From: DAOUCP01 sp034432155
GTDB taxonomy: Bacteria > Chloroflexota > Anaerolineae > Epilineales > Epilineaceae
Assembly (NCBI GenBank): GCA_034432155.1
Contig: DAOUCP010000045.1
Location: forward strand, 1 to 12,615
Length of the DNA: 12,615 bases
Reading direction: 5' to 3'
Part shown: piece by piece, positions 1 through 7,806 of the stretch
How positions within the stretch are numbered: the stretch's first letter is position 1
Layout of the letters: each line of letters opens with the position of its first letter
Translations under genes and position numbers: made by a program
The notes under the pieces: model-generated
Database searches by the model: none
The model's input: only the letters and a program-made list of their open reading frames with translations
What the model was told of the DNA's origin: nothing

Positions 1-2
1 GC

Positions 3-25
3 CGGGCGCCGGCGGCCGGCGCCCG
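3..25. repeat. Strong GC hairpin at the window edge
   Basis: Perfect inverted repeat: arms CGGGCGCCGG (3-12) and CCGGCGCCCG (16-25) with a three-base loop. No T-run follows on either side, so it is not a classical intrinsic terminator. It could still end transcription of a gene left of the window, or be part of the imperfect repeat at 7-83. Confidence 0.5.
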
Positions 26-83
26 ACACGAACGTGGGCACGGCCGCGCGCTGGCGGCCGGCGGGCGGCACGAGAGTGGGCAT
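7..83. repeat. Imperfect tandem duplication, 42-base period
   Basis: Bases 7-41 and 49-83 align with a 42-base offset and 28 of 35 identities by eye. Both copies contain GGCGGCCGGCG and a CACGA…GTGGGCA block. No gene is evident in 1-148. This may be the edge of an intergenic repeat array that continues left of the window. Confidence 0.45.
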
Positions 84-148
84 GCCCAGGCGCAAGGTAG
101 CGGCGGGCGGAGCGGCGGCGAGAGAAAGGACAGACGGAACGATCGGCG

Positions 149-1711
149 ATGAAGACAAGGGATCGTCGAGCAGCGGAGGGCTTCCTGTACACCGATCAGT
201 ACCAGCTAACCATGGGCCAGCTCTACTTTCACATGGGCATGCATGAGCGACCGGCCCGCTTCGACTACTTCTTCCGCAGCTACCCCAACTACGGGGGACA
301 CCAGGCCGGCTACTGTGTCGCCGCGGGCCTGGAGTGGTTCCTCGATTGGCTCGCCGAGTCGACCATCGGCGACGCGGACGTCGAGTACCTGCGGCATCAG
401 ACCGGCGCTACCGGGAATCGGTTGTTCACGGACGACTTCCTCGACTGGCTGCGCGACGAGGTGGTCCGACCATGCGCTGGGATCACCTTGCACGCCATTC
501 CGGAGGGTCGCCTGGTTCATCCAGGCGTGCCCATCGTATCGGCGCAGGGGCCGCTGGCCGTTGCCCAGCTTCTCGAGACCTCGCTGCTCAATCACTTGAA
601 CTACCAGACGCTCGTGGCAACTCGCGCCTCACGTATCCGCGAGGCCGGGCAAGGCCGCCCCCTGCTCGAGTTTGGCCTGCGGCGCGCCCAGGAGCATGCC
701 GCCACCGCCGGCGCTCGGGCGGCGCTCATTGGCGGCGCCGACTTCACCTCGCATGTCGGTTTGTCCAGAGCGATCGGATTGCCGCCCAAAGGTACCCACG
801 CCCACAGTATGGTGCAGGTGTTCATGGCCCTCGGTCAGACGGAACTCGATGCCTTCCGGGCGTTCGCGGAAGTGTATCCCGACGACTGCATCCTCTTGGT
901 GGACACTGTCAACACCCTCGAGAGCGGTGTGCCGAACGCCATCCGCGTGTTCGAGGAGCTTCGCCGCAAAGGCCACCAACCGAGGGGCATTCGCCTCGAC
1001 TCCGGCGACCTGGCCCATCTGGCCACCCTCTCGGCTCGGATGCTCAACGATGCCGGTTTCGAGGATGTGGCCATCGTCCTTTCCAACCAGCTCGACGAGA
1101 TCGTGCTGTTACAGATCATCGCCCAGATCCGGTCCGAAGCGCCCCGCTGCGGCCTGGACGCCGACGCCTTGGTGAAACGACTGGTGTACGGCGTTGGCAC
1201 GCAGCTCATCACCTCGCAAGGGGCGGCCGCGCTGGACGGCGTGTACAAACTGGTGGCCGTGGAGCAGGCTGGCACCTGGCGCCCGGCCATCAAGCTCTCC
1301 GAAACGATGGAGAAGATCCCGAATCCCGGCCAGAAGAGCGTCTGGCGGATCTACGACGGACGGGACAAGGCGACGGCCGATCTCATCGCCATGGCCGGCG
1401 AGGATCCGACGGTGATGGATCCGCTGGTGCTGCACCACCCGGTGGAGCACGCGACCTTGCGTCGCCTGCCGCAGCGCCACATTTCCCACATCGAGCCCTT
1501 GCTGGCCGAAGTGATGCGCGACGGTCGCGAGGTCATGGAACGTCCCACGCTGGAGGAGATGCGGCAGCGCTGTCGCGGCGACCTGGAGCACTTGGACGAG
1601 GGTGTCCGGCGCATCATCAACCCGCACGTGTATCACGTATCGCTCAGCCACAGCCTCTGGAAGCTGAAGCAGTCGCTGGTGGCTTCCCTGCGCGGCGGCC
1701 AGGCGGACTGA
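149..1711 (+). CDS. pncB: Nicotinate phosphoribosyltransferase
   Basis: A cytoplasmic enzyme of NAD salvage (Preiss-Handler pathway) that converts nicotinate, PRPP and ATP to nicotinate mononucleotide. The 520-aa protein opens with the family signature LYTDQYQLTMGQLYF and then GxxxFDYFFR. It carries the GTHAHS motif (215-220) with the probable phospho-accepting His219, and RLDSGDL (282-288), which belongs to the PRPP/substrate site. Its length fits the longer bacterial and eukaryote-like NAPRTases. ATG 149 is the first start that keeps the conserved N-terminus; only a weak purine stretch (GGAAC, near 136-140) precedes it. The next gene begins 13 bases after the stop, so the two are probably co-transcribed. 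The family assignment is secure; nicotinamide phosphoribosyltransferase activity is less likely because the LYTDxYQLTM signature is NAPRTase-like. Confidence 0.95.
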   Translation: MKTRDRRAAEGFLYTDQYQLTMGQLYFHMGMHERPARFDYFFRSYPNYGGHQAGYCVAAGLEWFLDWLAESTIGDADVEYLRHQTGATGNRLFTDDFLDWLRDEVVRPCAGITLHAIPEGRLVHPGVPIVSAQGPLAVAQLLETSLLNHLNYQTLVATRASRIREAGQGRPLLEFGLRRAQEHAATAGARAALIGGADFTSHVGLSRAIGLPPKGTHAHSMVQVFMALGQTELDAFRAFAEVYPDDCILLVDTVNTLESGVPNAIRVFEELRRKGHQPRGIRLDSGDLAHLATLSARMLNDAGFEDVAIVLSNQLDEIVLLQIIAQIRSEAPRCGLDADALVKRLVYGVGTQLITSQGAAALDGVYKLVAVEQAGTWRPAIKLSETMEKIPNPGQKSVWRIYDGRDKATADLIAMAGEDPTVMDPLVLHHPVEHATLRRLPQRHISHIEPLLAEVMRDGREVMERPTLEEMRQRCRGDLEHLDEGVRRIINPHVYHVSLSHSLWKLKQSLVASLRGGQAD

Positions 1712-1724
1712 AGGGAGGCGTGCA

Positions 1725-2315
1725 GTGAGCGACGTCGCGCTGCACTGGGCGGACTTCGACTGGCTTGGACTGGTCCTCATTCCACTGGCCATTTTCTGCG
1801 CTCGCATCTGCGACGTGTCCATTGGCACGCTGCGCATCGTCTTCATCGGCCGCGGTATGGCAGTGCCGGCGGCGATCACCGGCTTCCTTGAATCGTTGAT
1901 CTGGCTCCTGGCCGTCACCCAGATCATCCGTCACCTGACGATCCCGCTGTACTACCTCGCCTACGCCGCCGGGTTCGGCACCGGCAACTTCGTGGGCCTC
2001 ATGATCGAGCGCCGGCTGGCCATGGGCATGGTGATCATTCGCCTGATCTCGCCAGGTCCGGTCGAAGAGCTCTTAGGGCACCTTCGCGACGCCGGCTACG
2101 GCGCCACCGTCATCGCCGCCCACGGGCTTCACGGACCGGTGCGCATCGTCCATTCGGTGCTGCCTCGTCGCGACCTGCCACACGCGTTGCGTCTGATCCG
2201 GCAGACACACCCCAAGGCGTTCTACACCGTGGAATCCGTAGCCCAGGTCGACCAAGGCGTGTTTCGTTCGGCGCGCTCGCGGCGGAACTTGTGGTTCCAT
2301 CGCGAACGGAAGTAG
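1725..2315 (+). CDS. UPF0316 / DUF2179-type membrane protein
   Basis: A 196-aa protein with three predicted transmembrane helices in the first 90 residues (about 12-32, 44-66 and 72-92). The second includes FLESLIWLLAVTQII, characteristic of the UPF0316 (DUF5698) family. A soluble C-terminal region of about 100 residues matches the DUF2179 type, and the tail is basic. The family has no established biochemical function; related DUF2179 domains occur in YitT-like membrane proteins. The start is GTG 1725, preceded by GGGAGG six bases upstream. The gene lies 13 bases behind pncB and probably shares its transcript, but nothing in the sequence links it to NAD metabolism. The family call is good; the function is unknown. 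Confidence 0.85.
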   Translation: MSDVALHWADFDWLGLVLIPLAIFCARICDVSIGTLRIVFIGRGMAVPAAITGFLESLIWLLAVTQIIRHLTIPLYYLAYAAGFGTGNFVGLMIERRLAMGMVIIRLISPGPVEELLGHLRDAGYGATVIAAHGLHGPVRIVHSVLPRRDLPHALRLIRQTHPKAFYTVESVAQVDQGVFRSARSRRNLWFHRERK

Positions 2316-2428
2316 CCGGCCAGCCGATCGCGGCTCCGCGGAGAACCACCTAGTCGACCTGCCGCACAGACACCCGGGCATTGGACCGCCGCCGCACCGG
2401 GCCTGCAAAGTAGCCACCCTTCCATCGG

Positions 2429-2466
2429 ACCGGCGCGGCAGCTTGCCATCGCCAGCTTGCGCCGGT
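2429..2466. promoter_or_regulatory. Inverted repeat upstream of aminotransferase gene
   Basis: Arms ACCGGCGC (2429-2436) and GCGCCGGT (2459-2466) form a perfect 8-bp inverted repeat with 22 bases between. Inside it, CAGCTTGC occurs twice (2439-2446, 2453-2460) with a 14-base period. The right arm overlaps the proposed -35 box, so this could be an operator. It could also form part of a terminator for the upstream pncB unit, though no T-run is seen. The rest of 2316-2428 shows nothing recognisable. Confidence 0.3.
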
Positions 2467-2485
2467 GAGGAGGCCCGAGTACCCT
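2457..2485 (+). promoter_or_regulatory. Candidate promoter giving a leaderless or very short leader mRNA
   Basis: TTGCGC (2457-2462) and TACCCT (2480-2485, TAnnnT form) are 17 bases apart. Transcription would start near 2491-2496, at or just before ATG 2496. This agrees with the lack of a Shine-Dalgarno sequence at normal distance: the GAGGAGG at 2467-2473 is 22 bases from the ATG, and an in-frame TGA (2466-2468) with no start codon after it rules out an earlier start. Confidence 0.35.
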
Positions 2486-2495
2486 AGCCGTCACC

Positions 2496-3353
2496 ATGGC
2501 TACCTTTCCTTCTGTCGCCTACTTCAACGGCCAGTACCTGCCGAAGGATGATGTCTGCCTCTCCCCCGATGACCGGGGCTTCTTGTTCGCCGACGGCGTC
2601 TACGAGGTGGTGCGCTCGTACCGGGGCAAGCTCTTCGCGGCCGACGCCCATCTCCGGCGGCTGCGGCGCAGCCTCGGGGCGGTGCGTCTCGAGTGGGCCG
2701 ACTGTGACCAGTTCCCCCAGATCGCCGCCGAGCTCGTGCGTCGCAGCGGCTTGGCGGACGCTGAGGCCACCGTCTACCTGCAGGTCACGCGCGGCGTTGC
2801 TCCGCGACACCATCCGTTCCCGGAGCCACCGCCACCGCCTACCGTCTATGCCACGGCGAAGCCCATCGAAGCGGAGAGCGAGCACGAGCAGGATGGCCTG
2901 CGGATCATTCTGGTGCCCGACATTCGCTGGGGGCGCTGCGACATCAAGTCGGTGGCCCTATTGCCGAACGTCTTGGCGGCACAAGAAGCCCGGGAGGCTG
3001 GCGCCGACGAGGCTGTGTTCGTGCGCGAGGGACTCGTAACCGAGGGCACGAGAACCAACGTGGCGATCGTTCGCCAAGGCGCGCTGCTTACCCACCCCAC
3101 CGACCACCGCATCCTGCCGGGGATCACGCGCGCCATGGTGCTCGAGCTGTGTCACGAGCTAGGCATCGCTGCCCACGAGAGGCCGTTCACGGCCGATGAG
3201 TTGCGCAACGCCGAGGAAGTCCTGATCATCGGCACCACGAAGGAAGTATCGGGCGCGGTGATGGTCGATGGTCAACCGGTCAGCGACGGTCAGCCCGGTC
3301 CGGTCACCCGGCGATTGGCCGCCGCGTACGCGGACCTCGTGGCCCGCTTGTAG
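2496..3353 (+). CDS. Class IV PLP aminotransferase, D-alanine transaminase-like
   Basis: A cytoplasmic PLP-dependent transaminase of the fold IV family (D-amino-acid transaminase, BCAT, 4-amino-4-deoxychorismate lyase). The 285-aa length is typical. Visible signatures are DRGFLFADGVYEVVRSY near residue 27, the Schiff-base Lys151 in DIKSVALLPN, and Glu183 in EGTRTNV, which contacts the PLP pyridine nitrogen. The C-terminus has LPGITR and the EVLIIGTTKEV phosphate-binding segment. DGVYEVVR and the DIKS lysine context favour D-alanine transaminase, which interconverts D-alanine and D-glutamate with their keto acids and supplies peptidoglycan precursors. A BCAT-like or lyase activity cannot be excluded. 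ATG 2496 is the only usable start and lacks a well-placed ribosome-binding site. The gene is convergent with the transketolase-like gene; the stops are separated by only 23 bases. Confidence 0.88.
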   Translation: MATFPSVAYFNGQYLPKDDVCLSPDDRGFLFADGVYEVVRSYRGKLFAADAHLRRLRRSLGAVRLEWADCDQFPQIAAELVRRSGLADAEATVYLQVTRGVAPRHHPFPEPPPPPTVYATAKPIEAESEHEQDGLRIILVPDIRWGRCDIKSVALLPNVLAAQEAREAGADEAVFVREGLVTEGTRTNVAIVRQGALLTHPTDHRILPGITRAMVLELCHELGIAAHERPFTADELRNAEEVLIIGTTKEVSGAVMVDGQPVSDGQPGPVTRRLAAAYADLVARL

Positions 3354-3376
3354 GATCTGCCAGGCACGCTGCCGCG

Positions 3377-5938
3377 TCACAGATCGGCGAGCCAGGTACG
3401 CTGGCGCCTCAGGCGTAGCTGGCGCTCGGTAGCGAAGCGAACCACCGCCTCGTAGATCGACCCGGCGTCCAGGCGCGCCTCAGCCACCACATCGCTCTCG
3501 GTGCCTCCCGTGCGCCAACGATCGTCCCAGTCGGCATAGCGCGAGTATTCCTCGGTGAGTGGCCCGAGGTTCGGGATGGGCGGCACGCGCTTGGTCATGG
3601 TGCTGATCACCATGCAGTCAAAGCGCGCCCCGTCGGGCAGAATGTGGGCGCGGTACTCCGGCGACTGATGCGCGAAAAGCTCGGTGCTGATCACCGCCGC
3701 GACGCGCACGTTGATGCCGGCCTGTTCCAACTGCGGCAGTACCCGCAGCAGGTTCAAGGTGGCGCTCGCGCCTTGGACCCAGACGGTGCCCATGGCCGGC
3801 TCTCCGGGCCGGAAGTCGCGAATCAGGTAGATGCCGCGGGCGGCGGCCCGGAGATCGGGATCGGCCCAGCTGCTGCGGTCCGCCACCGGAGCGTCGGGCC
3901 GCGCCACGTGCATCACGATGATGCCCACCGTCTTGGCACGGCTGGCAATCTCCACCGCGGCGAAGTACGCCGGCGCCACATCGTTGTAGTCCCAGGGGTA
4001 CACGTTGATGAGCTGGCCGCGCGGGAACAACGTCCAGACCTGGGGGGCGAAGATGCCGAAGTGGGTACGAGCGTCGGCAGCCGTCTCGGGCCCACTGTGA
4101 CCGGCCAGGATGGTCAGGACGCCCAGCCGAAAGGGACTGTCCTGGTTCTGCTGGCTGAAAACCCGCGCTGGCGTGTACATGAGGGGCGTGAAGGCGCCGT
4201 AGGTGCCGGAAATCCCCCACACCCCGGCGAATTCTGTGGGGTCGGCAGAGATGTTCTGGCTGATGAGGCCGATGATGGTCGAAGCGTTCACCGCCTCCTG
4301 AATGCCCGCCTTCAACCGCGTGCCCGCGGGATTGGCGACCGGATCGTAGTGCCCGAAGAGGCTGGCCTTCTCCAGGTTGATGGACTCCGACAGATCGGCG
4401 GCGATGGTGAACAGGCGGCCACCCGTCACGTAGTTGAGCCAGGCCCCAACTTCGCTGATCGCCCGCCGGGCACCGGCCTTCTGACCCGGCGGCAAGAACA
4501 AGCGAATCGTGCGCTCCACGGTGCGCCCGGCATAGGGATCCTTCACCGTCACCGGGACGGGATCGGTTGGCAGACTGGCCACCCGCAGCCGTTCGTCCTG
4601 GAAAGGATCGCGTCCCGGCTCGATGCGCAGCCGCAGCGACCGGTCGAGCCGATCGGCGATCTCCACCAGCCGGTCGGCAATCCACGCACGTAGCTGCGGC
4701 CGCCGGTCGAGAACCGACAGGCAGACGTCGATGTTCGTCTTGAACTGCATCAACCGGTCCCGCTCGCTGGCCGGCGGGCCATCGCGAATGCCCTCGAAGC
4801 GCACTCCGTAGCGGTCCTCGTAGGTTGCCGCCAGCGACACAAAGTACTCGCTGTTCATCGGGATGCCGTAAGGATGGCTGGCATGCCCCACCAAGAGCTC
4901 TCGGCCGTCAGGCAGCCGACCATCGCAGCGCACCGGCCACCAACCCTTGAGCGTGCGCCCGACCAGGATCATCGGTCGCCGGTCCTCCTCCGGCCACTCT
5001 TCCATGAGACGCAGGCCGGCGAAGATCTGATCGAAGTCGTTGCCATCCTCGATGGCGATCACGTTCCAGCCGTAGGCCGCCCACTGCAGGGGCACGTCGT
5101 ACTGGGTGAAGCGCCCATCCACCACCCCGCCGATCAACGCATCGTCGATACCGGCATTGTTGAACGACAAGAGCACGCGCAGACGCTTACCTACCTTCTG
5201 AGCCAACGCCGCGGTCTTCAGCTCCTGGGCGTGGCCTTCGGTCATCGCGAACTCACCCTCGAAGACGATGATCTTCGGGCTGGCCGGTGCCCCCGCCCAG
5301 TCCCAGAACATGGCCTTGCCGACACTGGTCGCGAAGCCGATGCCCGAGGGACCGCCGTTGACGTCGTTGGTTACGTCGGTGGACTCGGCATGGCCCATGA
5401 GGGGACGGATGCCGCGCAGGCTGGCCTGGGCGAAGAGCGGATGGTCGGCCAAGCCATGCTCCTCGAGCAACCGCCGCACCGCTTGCGGGCCGCGGCGGAA
5501 GCCGAGGGCGTCGATCGCCAGCACCGCCACGCGGGGATCGAAGGCGTAGCGGTCACCGCCCACCGCTTCCCGCTGGCGCTGCAGCGCCTCATAGAGGATC
5601 ATCCACAAGGCATAGCAGGTGGGTATGCTGTGCCCGCCGGCCAACAGGAACCGATCGGCGAAGGGGTGTTTGGGCTCGCGAATGTCGTAGCTCAGACCGC
5701 CGAGCTCCAAGCCACCCAGGTGAACAGCGACGTTGTATGGCGTGTAGGCCAGAGGACCGCCATAGTGCCCGCTCTGCGCATAGTTCCCCAACAGCACGAG
5801 GGTCATGGCAGTCATGAAGGCCACATCCTCGAAGTGGTGGCGCTCGTAGAGCGGCAACGGAACGAAATGAGGCAACGGCGAGGCATTCCCCGCGATGACG
5901 TTGACGGTCACGCCGTGGTCTTTGCTCGTGCTCGACAT
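3377..5938 (-). CDS. Atypical transketolase-family thiamine diphosphate enzyme
   Basis: An 853-aa protein with three transketolase-like domains. The N-terminal ThDP-binding domain has SGHYGGP (His58), DRFLLAGGHS (His103), GHAESTDVTNDVNGGPSGIG (182-201) and a cofactor motif running from GEF (228-230) to NN (260-261). The central pyrimidine-binding domain includes IQEAV with the probable catalytic Glu548, then AGHSGPETAADARTHFG. The C-terminal domain has FAHQSPEYRAHILPDG, resembling the transketolase FDAQDAAYRESVLP segment. Odd points: it is about 190 residues longer than ordinary transketolase, and the metal-binding GDG is GEF. GWNVIAIEDG also recalls AceE-type pyruvate dehydrogenase E1. Substrate is unknown; phosphoketolase is not supported. 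ATG 5938 is chosen because homology begins soon after it and AGGTG lies eight bases upstream; the frame stays open to 6223, but that extension looks non-conserved and overlaps the divergent gene's promoter. Family is confident, reaction is not. Confidence 0.85.
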   Translation of the reverse strand: MSSTSKDHGVTVNVIAGNASPLPHFVPLPLYERHHFEDVAFMTAMTLVLLGNYAQSGHYGGPLAYTPYNVAVHLGGLELGGLSYDIREPKHPFADRFLLAGGHSIPTCYALWMILYEALQRQREAVGGDRYAFDPRVAVLAIDALGFRRGPQAVRRLLEEHGLADHPLFAQASLRGIRPLMGHAESTDVTNDVNGGPSGIGFATSVGKAMFWDWAGAPASPKIIVFEGEFAMTEGHAQELKTAALAQKVGKRLRVLLSFNNAGIDDALIGGVVDGRFTQYDVPLQWAAYGWNVIAIEDGNDFDQIFAGLRLMEEWPEEDRRPMILVGRTLKGWWPVRCDGRLPDGRELLVGHASHPYGIPMNSEYFVSLAATYEDRYGVRFEGIRDGPPASERDRLMQFKTNIDVCLSVLDRRPQLRAWIADRLVEIADRLDRSLRLRIEPGRDPFQDERLRVASLPTDPVPVTVKDPYAGRTVERTIRLFLPPGQKAGARRAISEVGAWLNYVTGGRLFTIAADLSESINLEKASLFGHYDPVANPAGTRLKAGIQEAVNASTIIGLISQNISADPTEFAGVWGISGTYGAFTPLMYTPARVFSQQNQDSPFRLGVLTILAGHSGPETAADARTHFGIFAPQVWTLFPRGQLINVYPWDYNDVAPAYFAAVEIASRAKTVGIIVMHVARPDAPVADRSSWADPDLRAAARGIYLIRDFRPGEPAMGTVWVQGASATLNLLRVLPQLEQAGINVRVAAVISTELFAHQSPEYRAHILPDGARFDCMVISTMTKRVPPIPNLGPLTEEYSRYADWDDRWRTGGTESDVVAEARLDAGSIYEAVVRFATERQLRLRRQRTWLADL

Positions 5939-6056
5939 GATTGGCACCTGTCGTTGCGGGCTCCGGGCCTGACAATCGGTCGTCACGCTTGGGCCACAGC
6001 GGCGGCGAGCCCTGCCAGGGACGGCCATGTCTGTGCCATCCGCGGCACCGATACGC

Positions 6057-6085
6057 TTGCGGCTCGGCGGACGGACCGCTATGAT
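6057..6085 (+). promoter_or_regulatory. Probable sigma-70-type promoter of the redox/glycosyltransferase operon
   Basis: TTGCGG (6057-6062) and TATGAT (6080-6085, 5 of 6 consensus) are separated by 17 bases. Transcription would start near 6092, leaving a leader of about 40 bases before the peroxiredoxin start. It lies in the 193-base divergent gap to the transketolase-like gene, for which I see no convincing promoter. Confidence 0.6.
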
Positions 6086-6131
6086 GGACGCAGCGGCTGT
6101 TGGCCGCAAACCGCGTTGAGGAGCATCGGTG

Positions 6132-6881
6132 ATGAGCCTCCGCCTGGGCGACCCCGCCCCGGACTTCAATCTACCCAGCCATCTCGACCGGCAGGTCGTT
6201 CTCAGCCAGTTGCGCGGCAGCAATGTGGTTCTGGCGTTCTACCCCTTCGCCTGGACGCCTGTGTGTACGCATCAGATCCCAGCCTATCAGGCCGATCTGG
6301 CCAAGTTCCAGGCGCTTCGGACGCAGGTCCTGGGCATCAGTTGCGATCCCATTCCCACGCTGAAAGCTTGGGCGGAGCATCTGGGCGGCATCGAGTACCC
6401 ACTCCTGTCCGACTTCTGGCCCCACGGTGCGGTGGCCCAGCGCTATGGCGTCCTGAGGCCCGCCGGCCATACGGAGCGCGCCGTCTTCCTCGTCGACAGC
6501 CAGGGCCTGATCCGTTGCATCGATATTCACGACATCGACGACCAGCCGTCCAACCCAGTGATCCTGGCCGAGCTGCGACGCCTCGTCGGCGCCGCCGAGG
6601 AGCCGTCGAGCCCCACGCCCGAGTCGGGCCTGCTGCGCGGCGGCATCGTGATGTACTGCACCTCCTGGTGCCCCGATTGCCGCCGTGCCCGCCAGTGGCT
6701 GGCCGATCACCACCTCGCCTATCGCGAGGTCGACATCAACGCCACCCCGGGAGCCAGTGAGCAACTGCGCCAGTGGACGGGCGGCCCCCTGGTGACACCC
6801 ACCTTCGACATCGACGGCCGCATCGTTGTCGATTTCGATGTCGCCGCGCTCCGCGCGGCACTGGGGCTCGACGAAACCTAG
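6132..6881 (+). CDS. AhpE-type peroxiredoxin fused to glutaredoxin/mycoredoxin-like domain
   Basis: A 249-aa two-domain thiol peroxidase. Residues 1-155 form an AhpC/TSA peroxiredoxin: the active site FYPFAWTPVCT carries peroxidatic Cys45, and PLLSDFWPHGAVAQRYGVL closely resembles mycobacterial AhpE, a 1-Cys enzyme reducing peroxides. A Ser/Pro-rich linker (about 157-168) leads to a glutaredoxin-fold domain (about 170-249) with YCTSWCPDC (Cys180-x-x-Cys183, plus Cys176) and the cis-Pro segment VTPTFD. Mycobacterial AhpE is reduced by mycoredoxin-1, whose active site is also TSWCxxC. I infer that here enzyme and reductant are joined in one cytoplasmic chain; no export signal is seen. GAGGAG (6118-6123) is eight bases before ATG 6132, making it a better start than the adjoining GTG 6129. 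It is the first gene of the operon. Confidence 0.9.
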   Translation: MSLRLGDPAPDFNLPSHLDRQVVLSQLRGSNVVLAFYPFAWTPVCTHQIPAYQADLAKFQALRTQVLGISCDPIPTLKAWAEHLGGIEYPLLSDFWPHGAVAQRYGVLRPAGHTERAVFLVDSQGLIRCIDIHDIDDQPSNPVILAELRRLVGAAEEPSSPTPESGLLRGGIVMYCTSWCPDCRRARQWLADHHLAYREVDINATPGASEQLRQWTGGPLVTPTFDIDGRIVVDFDVAALRAALGLDET

Positions 6882-6919
6882 CCGTCTGGGCAGGACGGGC
6901 CGAGAGCGCAGGAGTACCA

Positions 6920-7804
6920 GTGGCCCAGCCTCGCGTATCGGTCATCGTGCCCAATCGCGACTCGCCCGGCATTGCGCAGACCATCGCCTCGCTCCGTCGC
7001 CAGGATGCTCTGGAATACATCGAGGAGATCCTTGTTGTAGGCACGGACCGACCTGGGCTGGTTGAGACCCGGCCGCCGGTGCGGTTTCGCGACACGGAGC
7101 GACCGGTGAGCGCGCCCGTGGCCCGCAATGTGGGCATTCAGCTTGCAACCGGGCCCGTACTAGCCTTCATCGACGCCGACTGTGTCGCCGAGAGGGACTG
7201 GCTGCGACGGCTGCTCGAAGCGTGGGCGGCCGGCCATGCGGTGGTGGGGGGTGGTGTCCAGTTTCCTTCGCGCCCCTACGCCCAGCTGTGCTACAACGTG
7301 ACGATGTTCCACGATTCGCTGGTCACCGCACCACCGGGCGAGCGACCGATGCTGGGCACGTTGAACCTGCTTGTCGATCGGCGAGTGGTCGCTGCCGTGG
7401 GTTTGATGGATGAGCGGCTGCGCCGCGGTCAAGACACCGAGTGGACGTTGCGCATGCGGCGCCATGGCTATCGGCTGCACTTCGAGCCGCGCGCCGTCGT
7501 GACCCACCAGCCGATGGTCCGCGGCGTTGGTGATGTGGTGCGCTTGTGGCGAATCTCCGGCCAGTACAACGGCTGGATCCGTGCCCAGTACCCCGAGTTG
7601 GTCTCCCCGCCGCCGCTCTGGAATTGCCCCGGCCTGCTGCGGCTAGCGGCGCCTGTCATCGGCCTGGCGGTGACGGTGCGCATTTTCGCCCGACGGCGGG
7701 CATTGTGGCGCTACGCCCATACCCTGCCGGTGGTGTACGCCACCAAGGTGGCCTGGTGCGTCGGTGCCAGCCAGCACCGTCTGCCGGCTGCCGGCGAAGG
7801 TTAG
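6920..7804 (+). CDS. Family 2 glycosyltransferase
   Basis: A 294-aa GT-A fold glycosyltransferase (GT2), predicted to move a sugar from a nucleotide-sugar to an unknown acceptor. It starts with the usual β-strand VSVIVPNRD. Domain signatures are the metal-binding DAD (85-87, in AFIDADC), VSAPVARNVGIQLATG before it, and GQDTEWTLRMRRHGYR (170-185), which is the acceptor-side [E/Q]D motif with Gln in place of the more frequent Glu, then VVTHQP. The C-terminal stretch LLRLAAPVIGLAVTVRIF is hydrophobic and may anchor it to the membrane. The start is GTG 6920, with CAGGAG five bases upstream; upstream in-frame sequence overlaps the peroxiredoxin gene and lacks homology. It is 38 bases behind the peroxiredoxin gene and two bases ahead of the next. 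The substrate cannot be told from sequence. Confidence 0.88.
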   Translation: MAQPRVSVIVPNRDSPGIAQTIASLRRQDALEYIEEILVVGTDRPGLVETRPPVRFRDTERPVSAPVARNVGIQLATGPVLAFIDADCVAERDWLRRLLEAWAAGHAVVGGGVQFPSRPYAQLCYNVTMFHDSLVTAPPGERPMLGTLNLLVDRRVVAAVGLMDERLRRGQDTEWTLRMRRHGYRLHFEPRAVVTHQPMVRGVGDVVRLWRISGQYNGWIRAQYPELVSPPPLWNCPGLLRLAAPVIGLAVTVRIFARRRALWRYAHTLPVVYATKVAWCVGASQHRLPAAGEG

Positions 7805-7806
7805 CC

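Noticed and set aside
334..1728. 464-aa ORF in another + frame over pncB
   Set aside because: An Arg/Pro/Gly-rich shadow frame; pncB has the NAPRTase motifs.
3377..5938. Phosphoketolase assignment
   Set aside because: The phosphoketolase hallmarks (such as the GDGEAETGP motif) are missing, while transketolase landmarks are found in order.
4874..6760. 628-aa ORF on the + strand opposite the transketolase-like gene
   Set aside because: It lies antisense to a well-supported gene, runs into the peroxiredoxin gene in another frame, and has no recognisable domain. Long antisense frames are expected in GC-rich DNA.
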